A DNA stretch of 64,000 bases from Homoserinimonas sp. OAct 916 (GTDB lineage: Bacteria; Actinomycetota; Actinomycetes; Actinomycetales; Microbacteriaceae): the NCBI RefSeq assembly GCF_003260275.1, contig NZ_QJHB01000001.1, forward strand, positions 434,001-498,000. Reading direction: 5' to 3'. Below, one piece after another: positions 35,707-44,800 of this stretch. A model generated the notes under the pieces. It was given only the letters and a program-made list of their open reading frames with translations, made no database searches and was not told the origin of the DNA. Each line of letters begins with the position of its first letter. The first letter of the stretch is position 1. Position numbers and translations under genes: made by a program.

Positions 35707-36782
35707 GGAACCGCAGAAGAAACCTCGCCGGGCACGATGACGCACCGGTCGCTCTTCCAGCCGACGCCGACCCTGTCACCAGGCCGGAGGCCCGTAGCCG
35801 CATGCAATACCGACGTCACGGGAGTGGCGTGGCCGTCGACGGCGAGTGAGACCGTTGACCCACCGCCCAAAAAGACCGTATCGATCACCGTGCATGTCCA
35901 ACGACCGGTTCCGGGGTCGCCCAGGATCATGTCTTCTGGCCGCAGCACGGCCGAAGCGGGCCGGCCCGCCGGCACAGCGTGCTCGCCAGGGAAGTGGCCG
36001 AGACCGGGGACCTCGATCCCGGCCGCGTCAGCGGTCCCGTCGAACAGATTGGAGGTTCCGATGAAGTCGGCGACGAAGCGGGTGCGTGGCGTCGAGTAGA
36101 GGCCGACCGGGGTGTCGAGTTGCTCCACCCGGCCCGCGTTGAGCACCGCAATGCGGTCCGCCATCGACATGGCCTCCTCCTGGTCGTGGGTGACGACGAC
36201 GAAGGTCATCCCCACTTCACGTTGCATGCGCTTCAACTCCAGCTGCATCTCCGCGCGCACCTTCCGGTCGAGTGCTGAGAGCGGCTCATCGAGAAGGAGC
36301 AGGCGCGGGCGTTTGATGATGGCACGCGCCAGGGCCACCCGCTGTCGCTGGCCGCCCGAGAGCTGGGCGGGCTTACGCTTTGCCATCGTCGCCAGGCCCA
36401 CCACCTCGAGGGCCTCACCGACTCTCGTCTGGATCTCGGAACGACTCCGCCGCTCGGCCTCGAGCCCATAGGCGACGTTCTTCTCCACCGACAGGTGCGG
36501 GAAAAGCGCATACGACTGGAACATCATGTTGACCGGGCGGCGGTGCGGCGGCATTGAAGCCAGGTCGGCGCCGTCAAGCAGGATTTCACCGTGCTCCGGC
36601 TGCTCAAAACCGGCGATGGCGCGCAACAGTGTCGTCTTTCCGCAGCCCGACGGGCCGAGCAGCGCAAAGAACTCATTATCGGCGATGTCGAAGGTGACGT
36701 CATCGAGCGCCGTCACCGTCCCGAACCTGTGCCGCAAGCCGCGAACGTCGAGCAGTGGTCGTGCGGTCTGTGTGTTGCTCAT
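35667..36782 (-). CDS. potA: Spermidine/putrescine-type ABC transporter ATP-binding protein
   Basis: This 371-residue ATPase has Walker A GPSGCGKT, Q-loop MMFQSYALFPH, signature [15 protein letters not shown], Walker B LLLDEPLSALD, H-loop VVTHD and a C-terminal TOBE-like domain. It energises polyamine import with PotB, PotC and PotD encoded upstream. The ATG overlaps the potC stop as ATGA. The final 40 bases overlap the convergent tetR gene. Confidence 0.93.
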   Translation of the reverse strand: MSNTQTARPLLDVRGLRHRFGTVTALDDVTFDIADNEFFALLGPSGCGKTTLLRAIAGFEQPEHGEILLDGADLASMPPHRRPVNMMFQSYALFPHLSVEKNVAYGLEAERRSRSEIQTRVGEALEVVGLATMAKRKPAQLSGGQRQRVALARAIIKRPRLLLLDEPLSALDRKVRAEMQLELKRMQREVGMTFVVVTHDQEEAMSMADRIAVLNAGRVEQLDTPVGLYSTPRTRFVADFIGTSNLFDGTADAAGIEVPGLGHFPGEHAVPAGRPASAVLRPEDMILGDPGTGRWTCTVIDTVFLGGGSTVSLAVDGHATPVTSVLHAATGLRPGDRVGVGWKSDRCVIVPGEVSSAVPQREAAVPAGISG

Positions 36783-37549
36783 ATTGCCTCCGTGATGCGG
36801 GTGAGCCGCTGGGCGGCGATGACGACGGTCATACTGACCACGAGCAGGAGCGTGGCGAGCGCATTTATCTCGGGGGTGACCCCGAAGCGCACCATGGAGT
36901 AGATCACGATCGGCAACGTCGGTGTCTGCGGCGCGGCGGTGAAGTAGGCGATGACGAACTCATCGAGGGACAGCGTGAATGCGAGCAGTGCACCCGCCAC
37001 GATCCCGGGCGCCAGCTGCGGGATCGTGATTCGAACGAACGTGCGCCCGGCACCCATGCCAAGGTCCTGGCTGGCTTCCTCGAGTGTGGGGTCCACGTTC
37101 GCGAGCCGGGCCAGCACGATCGCCGTCACAAACGCCGACGCGAACACGGCGTGGGAGATCAGCACGGTGTGCAGCCCGAGCGACATCTGCAACAGCGAGA
37201 ACAGGCTGAGCAACCCGATTCCGAGGAGGAGATCGGGCAACAGGGCGGGGGCCGTCGCGTAGGCGCGAATCAGTCCTCCCCTGGTGTAGCGGTGGATGCC
37301 GACGGCCATCAACGTGCCCAGAACCGTGGCAAGAACAGTCGCTCCCCCCGCCACGATGAGCGTGTTGCGCAGGCCCTCCAGTACAGCTGAGTCCTTCGCG
37401 AGCACGCCATACCAGTCGAGGCTGAAGCCCTTCCAGACGAACAGGTTGGACGACGCGTTGAAGCTCATGATGACCACAACGATGATCGGCACATAGAGGA
37501 AGATATATGTCGCCCAGAACGGAACGGCCAGCAGTTTGGGTCTACGCAT
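36779..37549 (-). CDS. potC: Spermidine/putrescine-type ABC transporter permease
   Basis: This 256-residue membrane protein has six predicted helices and an EAA loop (TLEEASQDLGMGAGRTFVRI), followed by PQLAPGIVAGALLAFTLSLD, characteristic of PotC. It forms the channel with PotB. It overlaps potB by eight bases and potA by four. Confidence 0.93.
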   Translation of the reverse strand: MRRPKLLAVPFWATYIFLYVPIIVVVIMSFNASSNLFVWKGFSLDWYGVLAKDSAVLEGLRNTLIVAGGATVLATVLGTLMAVGIHRYTRGGLIRAYATAPALLPDLLLGIGLLSLFSLLQMSLGLHTVLISHAVFASAFVTAIVLARLANVDPTLEEASQDLGMGAGRTFVRITIPQLAPGIVAGALLAFTLSLDEFVIAYFTAAPQTPTLPIVIYSMVRFGVTPEINALATLLLVVSMTVVIAAQRLTRITEAI

Positions 37550-38447
37550 CCGGTGACCCCTCCGTGATCCGCTTCGAGGCGCGTGACTGCAGGGCGAGCA
37601 GAACGACCAGGAATATGGTCAGAACAAGCGCAAGTGACGCCCCGAACGGCCAGTCTCTGGCCTTCAGGAACGCATCACGCACCAGATTGCCGACGAGCAG
37701 CATCTTGCCGCCGCCGAGCAGTTCAGGGATGACGAAGTTTCCCATCGAGGGCACGAAGACGAATACGCATCCGATCAGCATCCCGGGCACCGACATGGGC
37801 AGAATGACCGTGCGGAAGACGCGGAACGGGCGTGAGCCGAGGTTGGTGGCAGCCTCTTCCAACTCGGGGTCGATCCGTTCGATCGACGAGTATAGCGGCA
37901 GGATCATCAACGGCAGATACATGTACAGCAGACCGACCACAACGGCCGGCTGGCTATACAGCAGATTCATCGGTCCGTCGATCCAGCCGAGCGCCTCCAA
38001 CCCCTGATTGAGCCAGCCCGCATTGTTGAACAGCAGGATCCACGCATAGGTTCGAATGAGAAAGTTGGTCCAGAAGGGCAACAGCACCATCAGGAGGGCG
38101 ACCGTGCGCCAGCGAGTGGGCAGGCGGGCGATCAGGTAGGCCGTCGGATAACCCAGCACGAGCGCGAGCGCGGTCGTCAACGCCGCGACGCCGATCGAGT
38201 TGAACAACACGTTCAGGTACACCGGCTCGAGCAGCCGGGTGAAGTTCTCGAGGCTGAACTCAGGGCTGACCCCGCCAAACCTACCGCGGGTCATGAACGC
38301 GTACGTGGTCACCAACCCAATCGGGATGACGACGAACAGCGCCAGAAAGAGGCTCTGCGGACCGAGGAAGGGTGCGGCGCGCAACGCGCGAGAGAACCGC
38401 TGACGGTTCATCCCATCGCGCATTGCCCGCCGCACCCTGGCTGCCAT
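37542..38447 (-). CDS. potB: Spermidine/putrescine-type ABC transporter permease
   Basis: This 301-residue permease has six predicted helices, including LPFWTNFLIRTYAWILLFNN, a PotB/PotH hallmark, and the EAA loop ELEEAATNLGSRPFRVFRTV. It starts six bases after the potD stop. An internal ATG eleven codons later is an alternative start. Confidence 0.93.
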   Translation of the reverse strand: MAARVRRAMRDGMNRQRFSRALRAAPFLGPQSLFLALFVVIPIGLVTTYAFMTRGRFGGVSPEFSLENFTRLLEPVYLNVLFNSIGVAALTTALALVLGYPTAYLIARLPTRWRTVALLMVLLPFWTNFLIRTYAWILLFNNAGWLNQGLEALGWIDGPMNLLYSQPAVVVGLLYMYLPLMILPLYSSIERIDPELEEAATNLGSRPFRVFRTVILPMSVPGMLIGCVFVFVPSMGNFVIPELLGGGKMLLVGNLVRDAFLKARDWPFGASLALVLTIFLVVLLALQSRASKRITEGSPDA

Positions 38448-38453
38448 CGTGAC

Positions 38454-39560
38454 TTAGCCCGCCTGGATCTCAGTGACGAGACGGCTGTACTCGGTCGAGA
38501 AGTCTCCGACGTCGATAAGACCCTCCTGCTCGCTCAACTCCGCCGGGGTGATCGCCAGCGACGGGAAGTCGACGGCCATCTGCGGGTCGACGAGTTCGTT
38601 TGCGGCGCGGTTGGGCACGTTGTAAAGGATGTTCTCCACCACCCACGAGTGCACGTCGGGCTCAAGGATGAAGTTCAGGAAGGTCATGGCGGCTTCCTTG
38701 TTCTTCGAAGACTTGAGAACCGTCATAGTGTCAGTCCACAGGTCGCTACCCTCCTTGGGAATCACGAACTTGATGTTCGGATCCTCAGCAACGCCGTAGT
38801 TGCACCAGCCGTCCCACGCCTCGGTCAGTACCGCCTCACCCGTGATCAGCTTCTGGTAGAACGTGGTGTCATCAAAAGCCAAGAGGGTGGGCTTCGTCTT
38901 CTCCAGCTGGGCACGGACCTGGGCGAGCTCATCCGCACTGGTCGAGTTCGCCGAGAAACCGAGCAGCTTCTGCGCCGGCAGGGTCATCCAGCGCTCTGTC
39001 GCCAGCATGGTGGTCTTTCCCTCCAGCTCTGGCTTGGGGTTCAGCAGGTCGTTCCATGAATCGGGTGTGAAGTCGATCAGGTCGGAACGGTAGCACAGCC
39101 CCGTGGTGCCCCACGCGTACGGCAGGGAGACCTTATTGCCCGGATCGTAGGCAAGCTCCTTGGCCTCCGGGTAAAGGTTCGCCTCGTTAGGAATGAAGGA
39201 CTTGTCCAATTCCTGGAGCACGCCCTGCTCGCCGAGCGCCTGCGCATACTGCCCGGACATGAAGGCGACATCGATTCCGGAATCGCCCGACGCCATGATC
39301 TTCGCGACGATCTCTTCGTTCGTCGCGTGGTTGACAATCGTCATCGGGATGCCGGTCTTCGCTTCGAACCGCTCGGCCAGGTCTTCGGGGTAGTAATCGG
39401 ACCAGATGCCAACCACAAGACTCTGCTTCGTGAGGTCGGCGTCGGGGTCGAGTGCTGCGCCGCCCGAATCCCCCGCGCTGCACGCGCCAAGTCCGAGTGC
39501 CGCGACTGCTGCAATGGCGGTTGCAGCTGCAACCCTGAGCTTGCTTCTTCTAAAAAGCAC
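38454..39560 (-). CDS. potD: Spermidine/putrescine-type substrate-binding lipoprotein
   Basis: This 368-residue extracellular lipoprotein has lipobox LGAC after a basic start (FRRSKLRV). It has the PotD-like fold with IWSDYYPEDLAERFEAKTGI and later LPYAWGTTGLCYRSD. GTG at 39558-39560 is chosen because AAAGGAG lies six bases upstream; earlier in-frame codons lack a site. It is first in the potDBCA operon. A palindrome (39580-39595) lies in its leader or promoter. Polyamine specificity is by family and neighbours, not by mapped residues. Confidence 0.9.
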   Translation of the reverse strand: MLFRRSKLRVAAATAIAAVAALGLGACSAGDSGGAALDPDADLTKQSLVVGIWSDYYPEDLAERFEAKTGIPMTIVNHATNEEIVAKIMASGDSGIDVAFMSGQYAQALGEQGVLQELDKSFIPNEANLYPEAKELAYDPGNKVSLPYAWGTTGLCYRSDLIDFTPDSWNDLLNPKPELEGKTTMLATERWMTLPAQKLLGFSANSTSADELAQVRAQLEKTKPTLLAFDDTTFYQKLITGEAVLTEAWDGWCNYGVAEDPNIKFVIPKEGSDLWTDTMTVLKSSKNKEAAMTFLNFILEPDVHSWVVENILYNVPNRAANELVDPQMAVDFPSLAITPAELSEQEGLIDVGDFSTEYSRLVTEIQAG

Positions 39561-39579
39561 CGTGTCTCCTTTGACTCTC

Positions 39580-39595
39580 ACACATCCGGACGTGT
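39580..39595. promoter_or_regulatory. Candidate operator between potD and the kinase gene
   Basis: ACACATCCGGACGTGT is a 16-base inverted repeat with one mismatched pair. It lies 20 bases upstream of potD in the divergent intergenic region. It differs from the palindrome before tetR, so it may serve another regulator. Confidence 0.4.
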
Positions 39596-39673
39596 TGATT
39601 CTTACACGCAGACTCAAAAAATGCGATTCTTCGATAGCCTAGCGGTGCGTCTGTGCACATCCAATACTCGAAG

Positions 39674-40936
39674 ATGGATTCAATGAACTCGAATTTTCCG
39701 TCCGTTTCAGCGTCGATCTCGTCCCTCAGGGGCACCATCGACATCCTGGAGAACGGTTCGGTAACACTTTCCCAGGAACCGGGGCTTGCCACCGATCTCG
39801 TGAACGCCGTGCTCGGCCGGAACGTGGCAGACCTCACAGTTGATGAGGGCGCACTACTCGTCGACTCGGTGGGAGTGACCCATGAGACAGCCGTCTCCGA
39901 CCCGATTTCGGAGCGCACGATTGCCGTCGACCAGACGAACCTGTCAATTGTCGTCGACGAGCGTTTCATCGTCAAGGTGGTCACCCGGTGCGGCAACGCC
40001 GACCAAGCCGCCCACCAACTCGCTCGGCTGGCACGCGCGGGATCGGTGGTGGCTCCTCCGTATCTGGGCAGCGTCGACTGGGACCCCGGCACCGGCGAAC
40101 CCCACGCGATCGCACTGGTATCCAGGTATCTTCCGGGGACCGAAGACGGCTGGAGTTGGGCTGTCAACGATGTTCTCAGCCTTGTCGCGGGTGGCCTGCC
40201 CCCCACCTGGCCACGACAGCTGGGGGAACTCTGTGCCCAACTCCACAGTGACCTGAGCCGGGAAGTCGAGAGGAAACAGCACGATGCGGTTGTGCCCTAC
40301 GCGGTGCGCCCCCGCGCCGAGGCGGCGCTCACCGAGGCCCTGGAGCTCACGGCGGGATCTCCCGGGATCCGGTTGCGCAATCGGATCGAACCGATCAAGA
40401 CCGCGATCGCGACGCTCCCCGACGACCTCGATTCGCCGCTGATCCCGATTCACGGTGACCTGCACGTCGGCCAGTTCTTGCGCACCCCGGACGCCGACGC
40501 CGACGCCGACGCCGACGAGTATTGGATCATCGATTTCGACGGGGATCCACAACTGAACCCGAGCGACCGGGAACAGCCGGACGCGCCCGCGCGGGATGTC
40601 GCCCACATGCTCACATCTATCGACCTGGTCGCGGCGGTGGCACAACGCCGTCTCGGCCGAAGCGACCCTGTGCTCTTCGAGTGGGCCATGTCCGCTCAGC
40701 AACAATTCTTGGAGGCCTATCGCGCGCGGTTGGCGACGCACGGACTCGCACGCCTGCTCGACGACCGCCTGCTCGAGGGCTTTATCGCCGAACAGCTTCT
40801 GCGCGAACTCATTTACGCAGGCCGATTCCTCCCCCGATGGGCCTACGCCCCCGATGCCGTCATCACATTCCGCTATCCGAATTCCCGCGCCCAGAAAGAG
40901 GAGCCATGGAGCCCACCAGATTTTTCGACGACCTGA
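39674..40936 (+). CDS. Maltokinase/glucosamine kinase-like sugar phosphotransferase
   Basis: This 420-residue kinase has the aminoglycoside-phosphotransferase fold. The early run AVDQTNLSIVVDERFIVKV matches the ATP-binding region of actinobacterial maltokinase/GlcN kinase proteins. The catalytic loop is IPIHGDLHVGQF and the metal-binding Asp is in IIDFDGDPQL. A loop between them is extended by a GACGCC hexamer repeat encoding DADADADAD. The start is uncertain; GTG 39653, ATG 39674 and ATG 39683 are possible. It overlaps the downstream SIS-domain gene by 31 bases. Glucosamine kinases of this family are known in actinobacteria and fit an amino-sugar role here, which is inferred. Confidence 0.8.
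   Translation: MDSMNSNFPSVSASISSLRGTIDILENGSVTLSQEPGLATDLVNAVLGRNVADLTVDEGALLVDSVGVTHETAVSDPISERTIAVDQTNLSIVVDERFIVKVVTRCGNADQAAHQLARLARAGSVVAPPYLGSVDWDPGTGEPHAIALVSRYLPGTEDGWSWAVNDVLSLVAGGLPPTWPRQLGELCAQLHSDLSREVERKQHDAVVPYAVRPRAEAALTEALELTAGSPGIRLRNRIEPIKTAIATLPDDLDSPLIPIHGDLHVGQFLRTPDADADADADEYWIIDFDGDPQLNPSDREQPDAPARDVAHMLTSIDLVAAVAQRRLGRSDPVLFEWAMSAQQQFLEAYRARLATHGLARLLDDRLLEGFIAEQLLRELIYAGRFLPRWAYAPDAVITFRYPNSRAQKEEPWSPPDFSTT
40490..40516. repeat. GACGCC hexamer tandem repeat inside the kinase gene
   Basis: Four perfect GACGCC units plus GAC encode alternating Asp-Ala in a loop between the catalytic HGD and the DFD metal motif. Because the unit is six bases, copy-number changes keep the frame. 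Confidence 0.85.
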
Positions 40937-41874
40937 CCCTGATCCCCGAAAAGCTGGGACATCTGGCTGACCAGCTCGAGCTCGGTCTGCCCGGGCTTGA
41001 CCAGGCCGTACTGCCCGCGGCTGGCCGGGTTCTGATCCTCGGCATGGGTTCTAGCGCGTATGCGGCCGATGTGATCGCCCGTGATGCCCGCGCCACCGGG
41101 TTGAACGTCGTCGTGGAGCTGGCGAGCTCACGAACACTGCCGCCGCCGGCCACCGACCTGACCGTCATCGCCATCTCGGCGACCGGTGGCAGTGTCGAGG
41201 TGCTGGCGGCGATTGAGCCATACGTCGGGCAGGGCCGACTGGTCGCTGTGACAAACCGACCTGATTCGGCTCTGGCCCGGGCAGCGGATGCTGTTGTCGA
41301 ACTGCACGCCGGCATCGAGGCCAGCGGTATTGCCTGCCGTACCTTCCGGCACACACTGCTGACCGCTGCTGCGTTGTTGGACCCGAGCGCCTCCGGCAGC
41401 AGTGCGCGAGTGGCAGCGGCCAGGCAGGCCGCAGAGTCCACACAAGTTCTGATTGACACTCGCGCCGACTGGGTCGCCGACGTTGCTGACACCTTGGGCG
41501 GGCCAGACGGGACCTGGGCGCTTGCTCCGGTGGAACGGCTCTCATCGGCCAGGCAAACTGCGCTGATGATGCGCGAAGTGCCACGACGAACCGCCTACGC
41601 GAGTGAGACCGGTGACTGGTCACACGTCGATGTCTACCTGACCAAGACGCAGGATTATCGCGCTCTCGTGTTCGCCGGCTCCGCATGGGACGCCCAGGCG
41701 CTGGAGTGGATGCACGAACGCGGTTCGACCCTGATCAGCGTCGGCGGGGCGCTCACGGGTGCCACACAGTGCATTCGCTATCCCGGTGACACCGACGAGA
41801 ACGTTGCGCGGCTCACTGAAGTTATCGTCGGCGAGTTGGTCGCCGAGCACTGGTGGCGCGCACTGCAGGGCTGA
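40906..41874 (+). CDS. SIS-domain sugar isomerase/deaminase-like protein
   Basis: This 322-residue protein has two SIS (sugar isomerase) domains, like the isomerase half of GlmS or AgaS. The first has LILGMGSSAYAADVIARDAR and VIAISATGGSVEVLAAI. The second has RALVFAGSAWDAQALEWMHE. It binds phosphosugars; deamination or isomerisation of an amino-sugar phosphate is likely but unproved. ATG at 40906 has GAGGAG upstream and lies inside the kinase gene, implying coupled synthesis of kinase and SIS protein. Confidence 0.85.
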   Translation: MEPTRFFDDLTLIPEKLGHLADQLELGLPGLDQAVLPAAGRVLILGMGSSAYAADVIARDARATGLNVVVELASSRTLPPPATDLTVIAISATGGSVEVLAAIEPYVGQGRLVAVTNRPDSALARAADAVVELHAGIEASGIACRTFRHTLLTAAALLDPSASGSSARVAAARQAAESTQVLIDTRADWVADVADTLGGPDGTWALAPVERLSSARQTALMMREVPRRTAYASETGDWSHVDVYLTKTQDYRALVFAGSAWDAQALEWMHERGSTLISVGGALTGATQCIRYPGDTDENVARLTEVIVGELVAEHWWRALQG

Positions 41875-41921
41875 CGTTGGTCAGGCTGCTGCTTTCCCAG
41901 CCGCCAAGATGTACGCGCGCA

Positions 41922-43058
41922 TCACGTCCAGGCGGGGCTGCCGACCGTTTCCGCGAGCCGCGCCCCAGCGATCTCCAGCCAGACCAAGGGGTCAGCCATG
42001 GCAGCATCGGCACCACCGGCCAACTGGGCAAGCGACCGGCAATCGGCGAACCCCGTCGGGTCGGTGTCGATACTGCCCGCAACCAGAAGTATCGGCACCC
42101 CGACCGCGGCCGCCACCCCGGCGACGTAGCCGGGCACCTTGCCGGCCGCCGACTGCGCATCGAATCGGCCCTCCCCGGTGATCACCAGTTGGGCCCCAGC
42201 CACCGCCTGCGGCACCCCGAGGGCCTCCCCCACCGTGCCCGCACCCGGCGACATGGTCGCTCCCCACGCAAGCAGCCCGAAGCCGACGCCACCCGCGGCA
42301 CCGGCACCAGGAGCGTCGGGGTCGACGTGACCGAACCGGCTGGTCCGCACCAGCCGGGCCAGCCGGCGCAGGTTGGAGTCGAGGCGGGCCACTTGGCGAG
42401 TGGTCGCACCCTTCTGCGGCCCGAATACGGCTGCCGCACCAGCTACGCCCAGCAGAGGATTGGTCACGTCGCTCAGAATCTGAGCACCGCCAGGCGGCAC
42501 GGGCCGGAGCCGGGTGCTGTCGATCGTCGACACGGTACCGAGGCCGATGTTGCCCAGTCTGATCGGCCGGTCGTCCTCGTCGGTGAACTCTGCACCGAGG
42601 GCCACCAACGTGCCGACCCCGCCGTCAGTCGACGCGCTCCCGCCGATCGCCAGAAGTAGGCGGTGCGCCCCAGCCTGCAGCGCCGCCGCAATCGCCTGAC
42701 CGAAGCCAAGCGAATGCGCGCCGAGCGGGTCCAACTCGTCGATGAGTGTGATGCCGCTGGTGTTGGCCAATTCGACGACGGCCGTGCCGTCGGGCAACTG
42801 CAACCAGTGAGTGTCAACCGGCCCATCATCGGGCCCGCGCACAGTGATGGGCATCCGCGTCGCACCCCGCACGGCAGTCTCGAACGCATCAAGTGTGCCC
42901 TCACCACCGTCGGCCATAGGTGCCAGGTGCAGCCTGTCGGCCGGTCGAACAGATGCCCAGCCGGCCGCAATCGCCCGTGCCGCGTCGGCGGCGCCCGCGG
43001 TGCCCTTGAATGAATCCGGGGCAATCACAATGGTGCACGGCTGGTCGAAGTCAGTCAT
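41922..43058 (-). CDS. glxK: Glycerate kinase
   Basis: This 378-residue member of the GlxK/GarK family phosphorylates glycerate. Family features are VIAPDSFKGTAGAADAARAI, APMADGGEGTLDAF and LLAIGGSASTDGGVGTLVAL, with VITGEGRFDAQSAAGKVP near the end. The frame is open for 117 codons further upstream, but the ATG at 43058 matches the family N-terminus. It lies alone between a convergent SIS gene and an MFS gene on the same strand. Confidence 0.95.
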   Translation of the reverse strand: MTDFDQPCTIVIAPDSFKGTAGAADAARAIAAGWASVRPADRLHLAPMADGGEGTLDAFETAVRGATRMPITVRGPDDGPVDTHWLQLPDGTAVVELANTSGITLIDELDPLGAHSLGFGQAIAAALQAGAHRLLLAIGGSASTDGGVGTLVALGAEFTDEDDRPIRLGNIGLGTVSTIDSTRLRPVPPGGAQILSDVTNPLLGVAGAAAVFGPQKGATTRQVARLDSNLRRLARLVRTSRFGHVDPDAPGAGAAGGVGFGLLAWGATMSPGAGTVGEALGVPQAVAGAQLVITGEGRFDAQSAAGKVPGYVAGVAAAVGVPILLVAGSIDTDPTGFADCRSLAQLAGGADAAMADPLVWLEIAGARLAETVGSPAWT

Positions 43059-43155
43059 ATCTCCAGCATGACAGCGTCGAGTCCCTACAGCTATCGCCCT
43101 GTCACAGACTGCCTGGCACCCCAAGCGTGATGTGGCCCGTACACCCTTCATTCCA

Positions 43156-44619
43156 TCAGGAGGCCAGACCGGCAGATTCGACAGCAGGTTCTGTGCCGCT
43201 GGCCATGATACGCGGGGCCAGCACGGCCGCGACGATGCCCACCGCCAATGCCAACGCGAAGCAACCGGCGAACGACCAGACCGCTCCCAGCGGAGCAAGC
43301 CCGGTGAAGATGAACGCCGACAGGGCCAGTGCGATCGCCGCGCCCATCGAGTCGGCGATGGTGAGCGCCGCAGAGTTGAACCCCTGTGCCTGGCGGCTGG
43401 ACAATGCAAAGGTCAGGACCGACAGCCGCGGGAGCATCATTCCCATCCCGAACCCTGCCGCTGCCCACGCGAAGAACGCGATGACTGGGGGGAGCATCCA
43501 GACGGTCATGGCGAGTGTCACCGCGAGCGCGATGACCAGCATGCCGGTGCCCAACCGCAGGTGGGCCAACGCCTCCCACCGGTCGGCCGTGCGTCCCTGA
43601 AACCAGGATCCGGCGGCCCAGAAGACGCCGCCGGCAGACAGAGCGAGACCGGCGATCGACGCGTCCAAGCCGTACTCGTCGATCAGGAGGTAGGGCAGGT
43701 AGACCTCGGCCCCGAAGAATGCGGTGCCGATCATTCCCCGCATCAGCACGACGGAGGGCAGCCCGCGTACTGCTCGCAGGGCCCCCGCCGGAAGCAACGG
43801 TCGCAGGGCGACGAGCGTGACGACGAAGGCGAGCGCAGGCAGCACCCAGGCCAGCCAGCCGGAGACCTCGGTCGCGAGGTTCAGCCCCATCACGGCGACC
43901 GCGGTCAACAGCGACCACAGGATCGGGCCCACCCGCCAGGGCACGCGTTCGGCGGTCTCAGAGCCCAAGCGAACGCTGCGCAGCGCCGGGATGACCATCA
44001 CGAACGCGGGCACGATCAGGCCGATCACCCCGAGGAACACCCAGTGCCAACTGAGCTGCTCGGCGACGAGCCCCGCGATGAAGGGACCGATCAGCGACGG
44101 CACCACCCAGGCAGCCGCGAAGCCGGCGAAGATCTTGGGCTGCAGACGCGCCGGATATAGCCGTGCGACGATCACATAGAGGGAGACAATCGCTCCACCA
44201 CCGCCGAAACCGTGAACGAGACGACCGGCGACGAAGACCTCCATGGTCACCGACGTTCCGGCGATCACGAGGCCGAGGGCGAAGAGCACGCACGAGAGGT
44301 ACAGCGCAGACTTCGGGCTGTACCGGTCAGCCCAGTTGCCGGCGACGACCATCCCGACCACGCCGACGGCGAGCGGACCGCCGAACGCGAGCGCGTACAG
44401 GTGCGCCCCGTCCAGGTCGGCGCTGATCGCGGGCATCACGGTTGTGACCGCGAGAGACTCGAACGCCGCCAGAAGAATCAGCATGCACATGCCGATGGTC
44501 ACCCACCGGAAGGGGCCGGAGAAGATGCCTTCGGCGCCCGTCGATGCGGGCATCCGATCAGCTGGCGCGACAGATCCCGCGAGGGGAGTCTCTTCAACCG
44601 GGCCGGGATCGTGCAACAC
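43156..44619 (-). CDS. MFS transporter (drug/multidrug exporter-like)
   Basis: This protein of about 487 residues has around fourteen membrane segments, MFS motif A (VVAGNWADRYSPKSALYLS) and a glycine-rich RLVHGFGGGGAIV. Substrate is unknown. Several starts are possible: GTG 44655 lies inside a strong hairpin and is unlikely, GTG 44619 is preferred, and ATG 44553 would still precede the first helix. A TAGAGT box seven bases before 44619 suggests a near-leaderless transcript. Confidence 0.82.
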   Translation of the reverse strand: MLHDPGPVEETPLAGSVAPADRMPASTGAEGIFSGPFRWVTIGMCMLILLAAFESLAVTTVMPAISADLDGAHLYALAFGGPLAVGVVGMVVAGNWADRYSPKSALYLSCVLFALGLVIAGTSVTMEVFVAGRLVHGFGGGGAIVSLYVIVARLYPARLQPKIFAGFAAAWVVPSLIGPFIAGLVAEQLSWHWVFLGVIGLIVPAFVMVIPALRSVRLGSETAERVPWRVGPILWSLLTAVAVMGLNLATEVSGWLAWVLPALAFVVTLVALRPLLPAGALRAVRGLPSVVLMRGMIGTAFFGAEVYLPYLLIDEYGLDASIAGLALSAGGVFWAAGSWFQGRTADRWEALAHLRLGTGMLVIALAVTLAMTVWMLPPVIAFFAWAAAGFGMGMMLPRLSVLTFALSSRQAQGFNSAALTIADSMGAAIALALSAFIFTGLAPLGAVWSFAGCFALALAVGIVAAVLAPRIMASGTEPAVESAGLAS

Positions 44620-44638
44620 GCTATTGACTCTAATTGCT

Positions 44639-44666
44639 GGTCGCTGGGGGAACACCCCCAGCGACC
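44639..44666. other. Perfect 12-base-pair hairpin in the MFS/NRAMP divergent region
   Basis: GGTCGCTGGGGG and CCCCCAGCGACC pair perfectly around an AACA loop. No T-run follows on either strand, and it lies between divergent genes, so it is not an ordinary terminator. It may be an operator or an RNA element in an extended leader. Confidence 0.7.
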
Positions 44667-44800
44667 CGCCCGATGCGATCCCGCGAACTCAGCCACGCAC
44701 ACTCCCCCGGGAACGCTTCACCGTGACGGGGTGACCCTCGCAGTATCCTGAAAACAGCCCACACACATCCACCGGTCACAAGCGAAACAGGGGTGCACCA

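Noticed and set aside
41922-43409. Longer 495-codon glycerate kinase
   Set aside because: The added 117 codons run into the neighbouring MFS gene region and lack family similarity; ATG 43058 fits.
44620-44655. GTG at 44655 as start of the MFS gene
   Set aside because: It lies inside a perfect 12-bp hairpin and has no ribosome-binding site; a later start is more plausible.
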